From Cytophagaceae bacterium (lineage in GTDB: Bacteria; Bacteroidota; Bacteroidia; Cytophagales; Spirosomataceae), in assembly GCA_016722655.1 (NCBI GenBank), contig JADKIR010000004.1, forward strand, positions 2,604,001 through 2,668,000: a stretch of DNA of 64,000 nucleotides, read 5' to 3'. The position numbers and the translations under genes are program-made. Positions 10,042 to 20,654 of this stretch are shown here, piece after piece. The number at the start of each line of letters is the position of its first letter. Position 1 is the stretch's first letter. The notes beneath the pieces were generated by a model, which saw nothing but the letters and a program-made list of their open reading frames with translations, searched no databases and was not told the DNA's origin.

Positions 10042-12389
10042 TTATTGGAAAATTATAGGGAAGATTCTTGTAAGCCCTTCGTATTGAATTTCAATAAAAT
10101 GTTTGCCAGTCGGTTTCAAGTATTTGAGATCAACCTCGTAAGGAGTTGCAAGATTACCGATCGCCCCCTGGTGAACCATCTGTCCGTTTACATTATAGAT
10201 CTTGAAATTAATTTTCTTAATATCCAGATTTGATGCTAAATAAAATTTGCCATCATAACTTGGGTTGGGATAAATCTGAATTCCGTAGAGCTTTTCGTTT
10301 AAATCAATCGATAACAAAGTGGAAGGTCCTGAAATACATTGTAAAACACCACCTGTTGGTTTTGGAAACTGTTAACTGTTTTGACAGAATAAATCCCATC
10401 TTTCTTCAGTGAAATTGAAGGGGTGGTTTGAGAAGACAATAAATTATTGTCGAGGAACCAATCATATCTGGTGACAACCTCAGTGGAAGTTGCTTTAAGC
10501 TCGTACGGCCCATTTTTTTCAATCAAGGGCGTTTTTGGGTTTTTCAATATCTTGTAAGTAACTGTGTCTGATTGCGGAGAAGGACAGTCAAAATTACTAT
10601 AGGTTTTCACCCATATAGGTTTAGAAAGGTTTTGGCTGGTTTGGATACCAATGCTAGTCGCCCCTGTTGACCACTCGATCAGGTTGTTTTGAGGGTTTTC
10701 TATGAAAAACTCAAGGGGAGTGCCTTCACAAGAATAATATTTGCCGTCGGTTGCAAGAATCTGAGGTTTGGCGGGCGGTTTTACAAATATTGGTGTAAAT
10801 ATACTCGAGGAAGGTGATAAACAGTTTTGGCTGGTTTTATACTTTGCCGAATAATTCCCCGGAAGATTAATTACAAATTTATTGTTCTCAAAATTTACAC
10901 TCCAAAGTACCGTATATTTAGGATTTTGGGCTTCAAATGTTATTGGATTATTTTCGCAAACCCTCAAAGACGGTGAAGTAGTAATTACAGGTACTATTTT
11001 AGGGTAAACATTCGGAATAACAATTTTGTTGGTTAATAATGTATTTCCAAATCCATCTTTTAGATATGCCAAAGCTTCGCCATTGGTTAAAGTAATCGCA
11101 GGGGATCTTGAATCAGTTGACCAAAAGTAATTACTGAAGGGTATGTCAAAATATAAAGAAGTGTTTCTCTGATCATTGGCACAAACATGCTTCATTTCAA
11201 CAATATTATTTGGTGAAATGGGTATAATCGTTTGAAAGAAAGATTGAGTCAGCGAATTATTCCAAGCCGTAGCAAGATTGCTCAATCCTGCTTCAGAAGG
11301 TGTGTTTTCAAAATGAGCACCATCAGGTCTGAGTGGTTGTATATCATCGGTACTAGGTCCCGGCCAGGTATAAGCAACATTAGCAATTACTTTATTTTGT
11401 CCGGCAATTACCTGAGAGAAATTTTGGTTGAAAATTCTGGAGACTCTGCTGATTACCCAAGGTATATTTTTGCCGGTATTATCCCTGGATTCCTGAATAA
11501 TCTTCTTCATGTTTTCAAAATATCCATTCTCCGTATTATAAATGTCGTATTCTCCCTGATGCCACAATACTGCTCTAAGTCCTACAATATTAATAAAGCT
11601 CTGTAATATTCTTTTAAACGGTAAATACGGATGAAATTTATCTAGCTTGTGTCCTAAAATAAAGCTATACGTATCCTGTCCTGTAATAGATTTTAACCAG
11701 TTTTCGGTAGAGGTGGCTGAAGCCCCGGCATTAAAAAATAAGATGGGAACATTCAATTTTTTGGCAAGTTGGTCCCCTAATTCACCATAAGCCCAAGGCG
11801 TAAAACCTGTAGGCCCGGGACCAATATTCTGACTTAATTGGACAAAGGGTTCATATTTATAAAATTCCGGAATTTTTCCAGCTTCATAGGTAAAATAATT
11901 ATAGGTTTCGCTATGATAAGCATTGACCCTGTCATCTGTAGCAGGTTTCGCATTTGGGGTTCTTCCTTCACCCTGAGAATTTGATTGACCTGCAATTAAA
12001 AAAACCTCACCAATACCAACCCGCTCAACAGCATTATTAAATATTGTTTCATTATCTTTTATGGATCTAACCTCCAGCCTATACCACCCTCCGGTGCCTT
12101 CCAGAGTGCCGGTAAAGCTATGTGCATCAATACTGTTGTCAATGACTTGCCAATTGGTGGCTATACCCTGACCCGTAATTCTGGGAACCAGTCTGGCTTC
12201 TACTCTATCAGCGTAGGAATCCAGATTTCCCGAAATACTTATTTTACATGTATTATCATTTTTTCTTTGAAAAACTGTTCGCTCAAGTGGATACAATATT
12301 GTAACCTGGGCAAATGATTCAAAGCTCCCTATTACCATAAGGAGCTGTATCAAATAGTTTGAAATTTTAAATTGTTTTTTTAGAAACAT
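10042..12389 (-). pseudogene. Secreted SASA/SGNH-type esterase with T9SS C-terminal sorting domain, one frameshift
   Basis: Large secreted carbohydrate esterase. After a signal peptide, the catalytic region (about residues 130-380) shows AGQSNSQGEGR with the nucleophile Ser, the VLWHQGEYD block and RPDGAHFE carrying the Asp/His pair, as in sialate O-acetylesterase-related SASA domains. Several Ig-like repeats follow (about 400-690). The end is a type-A T9SS sorting domain (IQIYPNPSYDGKFYL ... KIYNVNGQMV ... KHFIEIQYEG). The frame breaks near 10326-10332; restoring one base reads FQGPSTLLSIDLNEK across the join. Repaired length is about 780 aa. It is probably exported by the type IX system to the cell surface. 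Confidence 0.85.
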
Positions 12390-12420
12390 GTAAAGAATTA
12401 GCTATTTAATTGGTTAATTA

Positions 12421-13455
12421 TTAGATTCCTTTAAATTGGTTCAGGAATCGGATATCATTTTCGAAAAACAACCTTAAATCATTGATACCATACTTGAGCA
12501 TAGTAATTCTCTCAATTCCCATACCAAAAGCAAAACCGGTGTATTGTTCAGGATCAATGTCACAATTTTTAAGTACGTTTGGGTCAACCATTCCAGAGCC
12601 GGCTATTTCTACCCAACCCGTATGTTTGCAAATATTACAGCCCTGGCCTTTGCAAATAAAACAAGAAACATCAATTTCGGCACTGGGCTCGGTAAATGGG
12701 AAATAGCTGGGTCTGAGTCTGATTTTCGTATTTTTTCCAAACATTTCTTTGGCAAAATGAAACAGCGTGTCTTTAAGATCCTTGAAACTTACGTTTTTAT
12801 CAACATAAAGGCCTTCCACCTGGTGAAACTGACAGTGAGCTCTTGCCGAAATCGCCTCATTTCTATATACTCTTCCCACCATAATTGACCTGATGGGCGG
12901 TTTTTTATATTCCATGAGTCTGATCTGCACATTGCTGGTATGCGTTCTGAGCAACAGGTCGTCTTTTTGTACCGCGGCTTTTTCTACAAAAAAAGTATCC
13001 TGCATTTCACGGGCAGGGTGGTTTTCTGCAAAATTAAGTGCTGAAAAATTATACCAGTCCGACTCTATTTCAGGGCCTTCTTCGGTATTGAAACCCATTC
13101 GGGCAAAAACCTCCACCACTTTTTTACGAACTATACTCAAGGGGTGCATGCTGCCTACAGCATTCTGAACAACAGGAAGTGTAAGATCCTCTTTATTGCC
13201 TGAAGCCGAAATATTTTCCTGACCGTCAGTGTTTTGTAGTCCTTTGTGAATTTCTTCCAGGCGACTTTTTAAAACATTCAGATTCTGTCCTACTTGCCTT
13301 TTTATTTCTCCCGGTACTTGTTTAAACTCATCAAAAAGCTCGTTGAGTAAGCCTTTTCGACTTAGAAATTTTAGTCTGAAGTCTTCATGGTTTAGGCTCC
13401 TGTCACTCAACATCTTTTCGGCTTCAATACTAATATTCTTTATCTTCTCTAACAC
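12421..13455 (-). CDS. pheS: Phenylalanine--tRNA ligase alpha subunit
   Basis: Catalytic subunit of the alpha2-beta2 phenylalanyl-tRNA synthetase. The N-terminal coiled coil (about 1-90) is followed by the class II core with LRTHTSNVQIRLM, FHQVEGLYVD (motif 2), FPFTEPSAEID and the motif 3 region GFAFGMGIERITMLKYG. A zinc-like CFICKGQGCNICKHTGW segment sits before motif 3. 344 aa is the normal length. The beta subunit gene is not in this window. Confidence 0.96.
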   Translation of the reverse strand: MLEKIKNISIEAEKMLSDRSLNHEDFRLKFLSRKGLLNELFDEFKQVPGEIKRQVGQNLNVLKSRLEEIHKGLQNTDGQENISASGNKEDLTLPVVQNAVGSMHPLSIVRKKVVEVFARMGFNTEEGPEIESDWYNFSALNFAENHPAREMQDTFFVEKAAVQKDDLLLRTHTSNVQIRLMEYKKPPIRSIMVGRVYRNEAISARAHCQFHQVEGLYVDKNVSFKDLKDTLFHFAKEMFGKNTKIRLRPSYFPFTEPSAEIDVSCFICKGQGCNICKHTGWVEIAGSGMVDPNVLKNCDIDPEQYTGFAFGMGIERITMLKYGINDLRLFFENDIRFLNQFKGI

Positions 13456-13654
13456 TTTTTGTTTGGTTTAAACTGCAAATATAATATCACATGGCGATTT
13501 TCTCAATTTTGAGTTTCGTTTTTGACTTGAATTTTATTTTAATTACTAATAGAAGACTTTTTGTTTTGCTAAAAAGTTTAAATCTTAACGAAAATTTTTC
13601 TAAATCTTATTAAATGAAGCAAAAATCAACCCAATTTTTCGGGCCAACATTAAT

Positions 13655-14440
13655 TTACTCAATGATTTTATAGGTTTTTTTTGCCCTTGCCAAAGGATAA
13701 AAATTAAAATGCCACCATTCGCTGGTGATAGGGCCATAGCCGGTGGTTAACATAATATTTCGTAATAAAAGCCTGTTTTCGACTTGCTTCTGATTTAATT
13801 TCCCCTCATTCAGCATCTGATTTTCTTTTCGGGGATAGGCCAGATGTCCAAAGTAATCAAAAGGGGTGCCCATGTCAAGAGCCTGATGGGTAGTAAGATC
13901 TACAATGGTGAGGTCCACCGCACAGCCATAATTATGAATAGAGCCCACTTCGGGGTCTGCCACATAATTCTTCCGGTTTCGGCTGGGAATAGAATCCAGA
14001 GACTCCCAAAGCACCCTTTGTACACTGAGCGGACGGGCAGCATCATATACCAGAAGCGAATAGTCGGGATTCTGTTTTTTAAGTAAATATTGAGCCAATT
14101 TTAAAGCTATCGCAGGTTTTTCCTGTAAAAAAGCCTTTTCAGAATCTCCATAAATATCCTTCCCGAAAAAATTATCAGTGCTGCTGTATTTCAAATCAAC
14201 TCTGATACTCGGATCGATGGACTGGATATCAACCAAGCCCTGCGACTGCATCGATAATTCCATTTCGGTGAGATGGGCCGGGGCAGAAATCGCTCCGCTT
14301 AAAGAATCAGCCTGTTCATTGATGGTTTCAGAATTTTCATTTTCAGATGAAGTGCAGGAAAGTACCAGATATAAAAAAGGGAACAAGAGGTAAAGCCTTT
14401 TTCTTTTTTTGAAATGAAATACGGTGTCTTTAAAAATCAT
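13655..14440 (-). CDS. D-Ala-D-Ala dipeptidase, VanX/DdpX-like M15 peptidase, lipoprotein
   Basis: Zinc peptidase that hydrolyses D-alanyl-D-alanine, probably for peptidoglycan recycling rather than vancomycin resistance, since no vanA/vanH-type genes are near. A long N-terminal signal ends in the lipobox VLSC (Cys about residue 29). Family motifs are DLKYSSTDNFFGKDIYG, the zinc site SIHNYGCAVDLTIVDL (His and Asp) and the catalytic/zinc EWWHFNF. 261 aa fits. An Asn/Glu/Ser-rich linker follows the lipid-anchor Cys. Confidence 0.88.
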   Translation of the reverse strand: MIFKDTVFHFKKRKRLYLLFPFLYLVLSCTSSENENSETINEQADSLSGAISAPAHLTEMELSMQSQGLVDIQSIDPSIRVDLKYSSTDNFFGKDIYGDSEKAFLQEKPAIALKLAQYLLKKQNPDYSLLVYDAARPLSVQRVLWESLDSIPSRNRKNYVADPEVGSIHNYGCAVDLTIVDLTTHQALDMGTPFDYFGHLAYPRKENQMLNEGKLNQKQVENRLLLRNIMLTTGYGPITSEWWHFNFYPLARAKKTYKIIE

Positions 14441-14506
14441 CCCCGAGTTTTGGCTTAATCTAAATAATGACCTAATTTGCTTTAAAATAATGAATCGTAC
14501 AAAAAT

Positions 14507-15741
14507 ATGGCATTAAATTATATCTGGGTAGGTTTTTTTCTGATTGCTTTCGTCGTTGCTTTGATCAAACTCATCTTTTTTGGAGATACCGAAATATTTA
14601 AAATACTCATGGAAGGGATGTTTAAATCGGCTGAAACTGCCGTAATGGACATCGCCTTGCCATTGGCAGGTGTCATGACTTTCTTTTTGGGAATCCTGAA
14701 AGTAGGAGAGGAGGCAGGAGTGATACGGGTTTTGGCCAAAGTCATCGCTCCGTTTTTTGGTAAGCTTTTCCTGAAGTGCCCAAAGACCACAAAGCCAACG
14801 GCGAGATGATCATGAATTTTTCGGCCAATATGCTGGGTCTCGACAATGCCGCCACGCCTTTTGGTCTGAAAGCCATGAAAAGCCTCCAGGAGCTCAATCC
14901 TAGTCCTGATACCGCCTCCAATGCCCAGATCATGTTTATGGTGCTCCACAGTGCAGGCCCGGTTTTGATACCTATTTCTATCATGGCTCAGCGGGCCATT
15001 TATCATGCGGCTGATCCTTCTGATATTTTTATTCCCGCATTGATTTCAGTTTACATGGCTACATTTACCGGACTCATTATTGTGGGTATCAAGCAAAAAA
15101 TAAACTTTCTGGATAAAACCCTGCTCACATGGCTGCTGGGTATCACCGCTTTCATTGGAATTATTCTTTTGTATTTTTCAGGATTAAGCAAAGAAGAAAT
15201 CGAGCTGAAATCCAAAATATTCAGCAATCTCATTCTGTTTACTTTTGTTGCGGGATTTGTGGGAATGGGTTTTTACAAGAAAGTAGATGTATTCCCGACT
15301 TTTGTAGAAGGTGCCAAAACCGGTTTTGAGACTTCAGTGAAAATCATTCCTTATCTGGTGGGTATGCTGGTGGCCATCAGTGTTTTCCGAAATTCGGGTG
15401 TTCTGACCGATATCACCAATGGCGTGAAATGGTTGTTTGCTTTTACGGGTCTTAATGGCGAATGGATCGATGCCCTGCCTACTGCATTGATGCATCCCCT
15501 GAGTGGAAGTGGTTCCAGGGCAATGATGATTGAATCTATGGAGCATTTTGGTGCCGATTCATTTGTGGGTCGTCTTTCAAGTGTATTTCAGGCTTGTTCT
15601 GATACCATACTTTATGTTTTGGCGGTGTATTTTGGCAGCGTGAGTATCAAGCATACCCGTTATACTTTGGTTGCAGGACTATTGGCTGACCTCGCCGGTG
15701 TCATTACGGCCATTATTGTGAGTTATATTTTCTTTTATTGA
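14507..15741 (+). pseudogene. Nucleoside-recognition (SpmA-SpmB fusion) membrane protein, one frameshift
   Basis: A polytopic membrane protein with two Gate (nucleoside recognition) domains. In Bacillus these are the separate spore-maturation proteins SpmA and SpmB; Bacteroidota carry the fused form and its substrate is not established. The SpmA half includes NFSANMLGLDNAATPFGLKA, and the SpmB half HPLSGSGSRAMMIE and SSVFQACSDTILYVLAVYFG. The frame breaks at about 14770, where one C is missing from what should read CCC; restoring it gives KLFPEVPKDHKANGE. Repaired length about 411 aa, typical for the family. Confidence 0.88.
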
Positions 15742-16262
15742 GGATGTTATTCAGGAAAGAAAATATTTTGATAGACACAAAGCTGAAAACAGGGATATCC
15801 GTCTAAAATAAATAGTATTGTAGCTTTAAATCATAAAACCGAAACTTCGGACCGAGTCCGTTTTAAAAATTTGATATGGATTTAAATGATTTTAGTAAAA
15901 TAATGTTTATCAAATTTTTAGAGAGGATCTTCCGATAGCTATCGGAATTTATCTTTGTTTTTTTTCTACTTTTTGAACGGGCGGCGAACCGCAAAAAAAG
16001 TAGGGCCCCGCTGGCCAGGCGACGAACTGAAATTTATTAGTTTGAAATTTTTACTTTTAGGATTAAAATAATCAATTTGATAATCCATTTATAAAAATAT
16101 TTCAGTTTAACTTAATTTCTATTTGGTAATTCCAAAAACAAAAAAAATACCTTAAACTTTATGTTGCCTTTGTGAAAAGATTTTTGATATAAAAAATGAA
16201 TATCTTGCATTCCTAAAAAGCCATACCGCAAAGTTAAATGTTTTGTTAATGCCCGGTAAAAT
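15742..16262. other. Intergenic region, about 520 bp, no gene seen
   Basis: AT-rich spacer without a credible reading frame. It contains an 18-bp palindrome at 15930-15947 and a GC-rich patch at about 15976-16030 inside otherwise AT-rich DNA. The patch shows AAAAAGTAG-like motifs in both orientations around GGCGGCGAACCGC, which resembles a small REP-like element. No RNA gene is recognised. Confidence 0.5.
15930..15947. repeat. 18-bp perfect palindrome
   Basis: TTCCGATAGCTATCGGAA reads identically on both strands. It lies 15-80 bp before a GC-rich patch in a gene-free stretch. It could be an operator, a REP-type half-site or a hairpin; no T-run follows that would make it an obvious terminator. 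Confidence 0.6.
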
Positions 16263-16293
16263 TTTGAAAAAAGCATTTGAACCCATAATATTG
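16263..16293 (+). promoter_or_regulatory. Bacteroidota-type promoter of the lipoprotein gene
   Basis: TTTG at 16263-16266, exactly 19 bases, then TAATATTG at 16286-16293. This fits the Bacteroidota sigma-ABfr consensus TTTG-N19-TAnnTTTG with one mismatch in the -7 box. The start codon lies 25 bases downstream. Confidence 0.5.
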
Positions 16294-16317
16294 TCTCATA
16301 TTCTTATTTAAAATAAA

Positions 16318-17466
16318 ATGAAAGCCCTGAAATTAATCGCGATTATGTCTTTTGCCGGCATAATGATGTTCTCTTGTTCCAAATCCGGAAAAAAAGCCCT
16401 CGAAAAAGGAGACTATTTTACCGCCGCCCTTCAAGCCATTGAAAAACTAAGAAAAGATGGTGACAACTCCAAAGCCGCCGAAGTACTTCCCAATGCCTAC
16501 GACCTGGCCGAAAAAGATTTACTTCGTGACATCGACAGAGCCAATGCCGCCAATCAGCAGTTTAGATACGAAAGAGTGGTAGATGGCTACAGTAAACTCA
16601 ACGAACTGCATGATAAAATAGAAAGATGCTATGCATGCCGCAAAATCGTGAGCCCGACGAGCTATTTCAGAGAATACAACGAAGCTCTTGAAAAAGCCGC
16701 CGCTGAAAGATATGCTTATGCCGATAATCTGCTCAGCAAAGGTACCATTGATGCCGGAAGAGCCGCCTTTAACAATTTTGAAGACTTGCTCAAGTTTGCC
16801 CCCAATTATAAAGACGCCAGAGAAAAACTCGAAGAGGCTCTTTTTATGGGTTCGTACCATGTGGTAGTAGAACAACCCAAGATTAATTCCAAAATGTACC
16901 AGTACAGCAATGAGTTTTTCCAGGGAAAAATCGATGAGTTTTTGCAGACCAACAGGCGGTTGAATAAGTTTATCAGATTTTATCAGCCCAATGAAGCCAA
17001 GCAGCTTAAAATCAAACCGGACCATATCGTAAGGTTGGAGTTTATTGAGTTTGTGGTAGGTGAAACGCACATGAAGACCGAAAAATCAAATGTAACGAGC
17101 AAAGACAGCGTAAAAACAGGTACTGCAAAAATTAACGGCCAAAGCGTTGATGTATATGGAAAAGTAAATGCCACCATCAACCGCAACATCAAATCGGTGA
17201 TAAGCAGAGGCTTGCTTTCGATGGAGATATATGACTACAGAACCAACAAAACTTTGCTGAGAGAGCAGCTGCCGGGCGAGTTTGTGTGGACCAACAAATG
17301 GTCGTCGTTTAATGGGGACGAAAGGGCCCTGACCAAAGAAGAACTCAACGAAAGCCGCATGAAAGAGGAATTGCCTCCGCCACCGCAGCAATTGTTCATT
17401 GAGTTTTGTAAGCCCATCTACGACCAGTTTACCAGCAGAGTAAAGCGGTTTTATGATAAATATTAA
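16318..17466 (+). CDS. Lipoprotein of unknown function with TPR-like N-terminal half
   Basis: A 382-residue predicted lipoprotein: signal peptide and lipobox (MMFSC, Cys about residue 20), then helical segments resembling short TPR units (ALEKGDYFTAALQAIEKLRKDG, AFNNFEDLLKFAPNYKDAREKLEEAL), then a beta-rich C-terminal half (about 190-380) ending in the stretch FIEFCKPIYDQFTSRVKRFYDKY-like helix. No catalytic motif is visible. A candidate promoter lies just upstream and it is followed by the palindromic tandem repeat. Function unknown. Confidence 0.8.
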   Translation: MKALKLIAIMSFAGIMMFSCSKSGKKALEKGDYFTAALQAIEKLRKDGDNSKAAEVLPNAYDLAEKDLLRDIDRANAANQQFRYERVVDGYSKLNELHDKIERCYACRKIVSPTSYFREYNEALEKAAAERYAYADNLLSKGTIDAGRAAFNNFEDLLKFAPNYKDAREKLEEALFMGSYHVVVEQPKINSKMYQYSNEFFQGKIDEFLQTNRRLNKFIRFYQPNEAKQLKIKPDHIVRLEFIEFVVGETHMKTEKSNVTSKDSVKTGTAKINGQSVDVYGKVNATINRNIKSVISRGLLSMEIYDYRTNKTLLREQLPGEFVWTNKWSSFNGDERALTKEELNESRMKEELPPPPQQLFIEFCKPIYDQFTSRVKRFYDKY

Positions 17467-17546
17467 GGTTTAACCGATCTATTTTTTTTGAGTAATATTT
17501 TATGCCTTCCATAAGATATTACTCATTTTTTTATTTGGAAATCAAA

Positions 17547-17880
17547 TGTCAGGCTGACCACGCTATAGCGTGGCGAGAACCTTTTGTTGTGATTTGCTTT
17601 CGTTGTCGAACGCGACCCCGGTATGATTTAGAGATATTTATGACAACCTTGTCAGTTCGACCACGCTATAGCGTGGCGAGAACCCTGTGTTGTAATTTTC
17701 TTTTATTGTCGAACGCCACCTGCACTCGGCATGCCCGTTGAAATTCAGATATTTATAACATATGTCAGTTCGACCACGCTATAGCGTGGCGAGAACCTCA
17801 TGTTGAGATTTTCCATCGTTGTCGAACACGACCCCGTACTCGGCGTGCCAGTTGCAATACAGATATTTATATCAACCCTT
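17547..17880. repeat. Three-copy tandem repeat of about 103-112 bp, each with a 16-bp palindrome
   Basis: Three imperfect copies each contain CCACGCTATAGCGTGG (17558-17573, 17661-17676, 17773-17788) followed by GCGAGAACC, a TTCGTTGTCGAAC-like segment and an AGATATTTAT-like end. The 103 and 112 bp spacings show small indels between copies. Each unit could form a strong hairpin. Decayed fragments occur again near 20080-20135 and 20440-20480. Confidence 0.85.
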
Positions 17881-17902
17881 TAACCCAAATCTTTTTCAGC
17901 CC

Positions 17903-18286
17903 CTACCTATCTAAAACCACATTAAGCGTTTCTATTAATTTATTTTCCGAATATAAGGCCACGATTACGCCATTGAGGTTAAATTCTGATTTTGGGTAAG
18001 AAAAAGTACCTTTAGCCTGATCCAGCGTAACCTTTTTCAATTCCTGGTCTTTATGAGGATGATAGAACCTAAGCTCACCACTACTTTTCCCGGCCGGTAA
18101 TGAATAAGTAATCGTGAAACTACCTGCCAATTTCTCGGGTTTTGATTCTGAAAGATATTTTTCTGAAATCGAAATACTTGCAACCGATTTAGTTTGGCCT
18201 AAGGGCCTGCCATTTTCATCAATTTGCTGACCGAAAGAGAACATGGCAATCAGCGATAGCAGGAATGTTATTAATATATTTTTCAT
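17903..18286 (-). CDS. Small secreted protein of unknown function
   Basis: A 127-residue protein with a clear signal peptide (MKNILITFLLSLIAMFSFGQ). The mature part is beta-rich, with alternating hydrophobic residues (SFTITYSLPAGKSSGELRFY, GVIVALYSENKLIETLNVVL). It lies 6 nt downstream of the tail-fibre-like gene on the same strand, so the two probably form an operon. I do not recognise the family. Confidence 0.75.
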   Translation of the reverse strand: MKNILITFLLSLIAMFSFGQQIDENGRPLGQTKSVASISISEKYLSESKPEKLAGSFTITYSLPAGKSSGELRFYHPHKDQELKKVTLDQAKGTFSYPKSEFNLNGVIVALYSENKLIETLNVVLDR

Positions 18287-18292
18287 AATTTA

Positions 18293-19506
18293 TTATTTAT
18301 CTGTTGATTTAAAAGATTCTGTTTGTTTCAGCAAAGCCTCCAGGCTATTGAGTCGGGCATTCAATGATTCATATTCACTCAGTTTATGCTTTAAAACTTC
18401 GATTTCGGTTTGTTGCTCCTGCACGGCTTTTACTAAAACCGGTATCAATCCTGTATAATTTACAGTTTTGAAAGTTAATCCCGATGGATGCGTATTGTTG
18501 GCCACCAGATTGGGCAATACTGGTTCTACCTCCTGAGCTATCAAACCAAACTGCCATGCAGAAGGAAGCCCGACGTCGGGAAATTTCTCGGTATTGTAAT
18601 AATAAGTCTTGGGCGAAAGCTGTTTTATGATTGAACCTGCTCCGGTAAAATCTTCAATGTTTTTCTTAAGTTTCCGGTCTGATGGAGATGATGCACCCGG
18701 CAATATGGCCTCTTTGGCATAGAGATTTCCTAAGAAATACCCGTTACCTTCTACCTGAAGTTTTACTGTTGGGGTGCTTGTTCCGATCCCCACGTTTCCA
18801 GTTGATGCAATGTCAATACTGCTGGTAGGTGCATTGGGTCTGATTCTAAATGGCAATTTGCTGCCATTGGTTATATCTCTGACAAAAAGTTGGCCTCATT
18901 GCCTGCCACATCCCAGGTTTGGGCCGTAAAACCACTACTGTTATCCTGCTCAAGTCTTACTCCGGGAGTATTCCCGGTTTTCATTTGAATATCCAGTATA
19001 GGATTATTTGTACCAATACCAACATTTCCATCACTCTTTACATAAAGTGCATTCGTTCTGGCTGCGGCTTCTATTCTGAAAGGTATTTTACCTCCGGTAA
19101 CATCCAGAATTGAAAAAGCATTTAATCCGCCACTAGCTGACTCATTGGCTTCCAGCTCCCAGTCATTTGCCGGAAACGCCCCTGTACTTGTGTCATCAAA
19201 ACCAATCCTGAGGTTATTTGCTTTAAGCTTGATTGTATTGATGCCAAAGTTTTCATTGTTAATACAGTCAATCCCAAAACAACCATCACCTTGCACGATG
19301 AGGTCGTCGGCAATGACATTATCCATTACACTTTTTTGCTCCAATATGCCATTGACATATTTGCTGTTTACCTTGTTGGGCTTCAGCTGCTCCATCGGTT
19401 TTGAAGAAGGGCTGACATTAACTTTTTCCTGAGCATAGGAAAAGACAGAGCATACTGACAACACCAAAAGCATTGTCAAGGCTCTCAATTGAGATTTTGG
19501 TTTCAT
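18293..19506 (-). pseudogene. Secreted tail-fibre-like protein with C-terminal S74 chaperone domain, one frameshift
   Basis: A surface protein with signal peptide, repeated beta segments of the kind NVGIGTNNPILDIQM, and a C-terminal intramolecular-chaperone domain related to Peptidase S74 (SDRKLKKNIEDF, AWQFGLIAQEVEPVLPNLV), ending in a coiled coil (ALLKQTESF). In phage endosialidases the S74 domain trimerises the fibre and cleaves itself off; in Bacteroidota such proteins are common and their role is unclear. The frame breaks at 18884-18888, where one T is missing on the minus strand; restoring it reads NFFVRDITNGSKLPFRI. About 404 aa when repaired. Confidence 0.85.
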
Positions 19507-19760
19507 ATTATTAGATGTATATCTGTGATGATGGTTTTAAAATTAATATAGGAAAAATCAAACGCAAACAACATTTAATTTTACGGCAAGGTTTCCGAGC
19601 TTTTTTTGATATTTTCTTTAAAAACCAGTACTGAGGTTCGCCTTTGGAGGTATAGGGGTAACTGTGCGGTATGTTTATTTGATTATTATTAGCTTTACAA
19701 ATTATGCTAAACCAAGGATTTTGAAAGGAATATTTTATGGAGAAAAAAGAAGAATGAATT

Positions 19761-20033
19761 ATGGAAAAGCCGGAGAAAATTCAGACGCTGCATCCTGTGG
19801 AGGGTAAAACCAATAAGCTGATTTTGCTTTCCAAATACACTTTTATAAAGGAGCATTTGCTGGCTATACTTGCTACCGCCGAGCTCACCCATCTGGAATT
19901 GATGGAAGCACTCTACGAGAGGGTAAAAGATACCTTTGAAGGAGGAGTGCAATGGTATGGCGAAACCGTAAAGCTCGACCTCGAAGCCCGGGGAATCATA
20001 GAAAGAACGCTACACCAAACCTGTGAGATATAG
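19761..20033 (+). CDS. Small conserved protein, possibly DUF6958-like
   Basis: A 90-residue protein that starts MEKPEKIQTLHPVEGKTNK, continues with helices (YTFIKEHLLAILATAELTHLELMEAL) and ends VKLDLEARGIIERT. The arrangement looks like a small winged-helix fold: the last segment resembles a DNA-recognition helix plus wing, as in proteins annotated DUF6958. That family call is from memory and moderate. No partner gene is evident. Confidence 0.6.
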   Translation: MEKPEKIQTLHPVEGKTNKLILLSKYTFIKEHLLAILATAELTHLELMEALYERVKDTFEGGVQWYGETVKLDLEARGIIERTLHQTCEI

Positions 20034-20079
20034 ATTGGTGAAGGATTAGTAAATTGGTGATTGATGCGGAGTATTGGGT

Positions 20080-20135
20080 AGAATTCGCTTTCATTTTCGG
20101 ATGCGACACCGATTTGAAATTCAGATATTTTTACA
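20080..20135. repeat. Decayed fragment of the 17.5-kb palindromic repeat
   Basis: The sequence TTCGCTTTCATTTTCGGATG, followed by GAAATTCAGATATTT and ACAACC, matches the non-palindromic half of the repeat units at 17547-17880. A second remnant (TTGTGATTTGCTTTCGTTGT) lies at about 20457-20476. Both have lost the palindrome. Confidence 0.55.
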
Positions 20136-20162
20136 ACCTTTACATAAAATACAAGTTATAAA

Positions 20163-20405
20163 ATGGAAATATCATATTATGCTAATGATTGGGAAAGTGC
20201 TGTAATTAAGGTGCCTGAAAACGGAAAAAGGATTGTAAAGTTTTTTCTTGATGGGATTCTTGAAAGTGAATTTGAGGCTCATCCAGATAGTAAAGTTGCC
20301 TATGGCAGCCAGGAAATAGACCTAATAAAAATAACTGAAGAAGAATATAACAGTTTTGGGAAAACCTGGAAGTTTGGGAAAGGTTTTAAAAAAGTTAAAA
20401 TTTAG
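20163..20405 (+). CDS. Small protein of unknown function
   Basis: An 80-residue acidic/basic mixed protein with no signal peptide or membrane segment and a Lys-rich end (KFGKGFKKVKI). It lies between two fragments of the palindromic repeat. Codon use looks native, but I do not recognise a family, and a chance reading frame cannot be excluded. Confidence 0.45.
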   Translation: MEISYYANDWESAVIKVPENGKRIVKFFLDGILESEFEAHPDSKVAYGSQEIDLIKITEEEYNSFGKTWKFGKGFKKVKI

Positions 20406-20599
20406 TTTCATCCTTATTTTTTACGTTCTTCAGGTGTTGCTGTGGAATTTTTCTTTGTTGTGATTTGCTTTCGTTGTCCTTCCTATGCTATTTAACCTTT
20501 TCAGAATTTGGAAATTAATTTTAAAACCATATAAAACTTTCATTTTAAAGGTTAATGGGTAAATAAATCCAGCCTCAATTTTTTAATCCAAGTTCCCCC

Positions 20600-20631
20600 T
20601 TTGAATTTATCCTATATTTTTTCTATTATTG
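20600..20631 (+). promoter_or_regulatory. Candidate promoter of the PLD-helicase gene
   Basis: TTTG at 20600-20603, 20 bases, then TATTATTG at 20624-20631, one mismatch from TAnnTTTG. The start codon at 20655 follows 23 bases later. Confidence 0.4.
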
Positions 20632-20654
20632 TAAAATAGTTTATCCCCCATGAA

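Noticed and set aside
13655..14440. Vancomycin-resistance vanX gene
   Set aside because: The motifs are shared, but there is no vanA/vanH-like gene and Gram-negative DdpX-type enzymes serve in D-Ala-D-Ala recycling.
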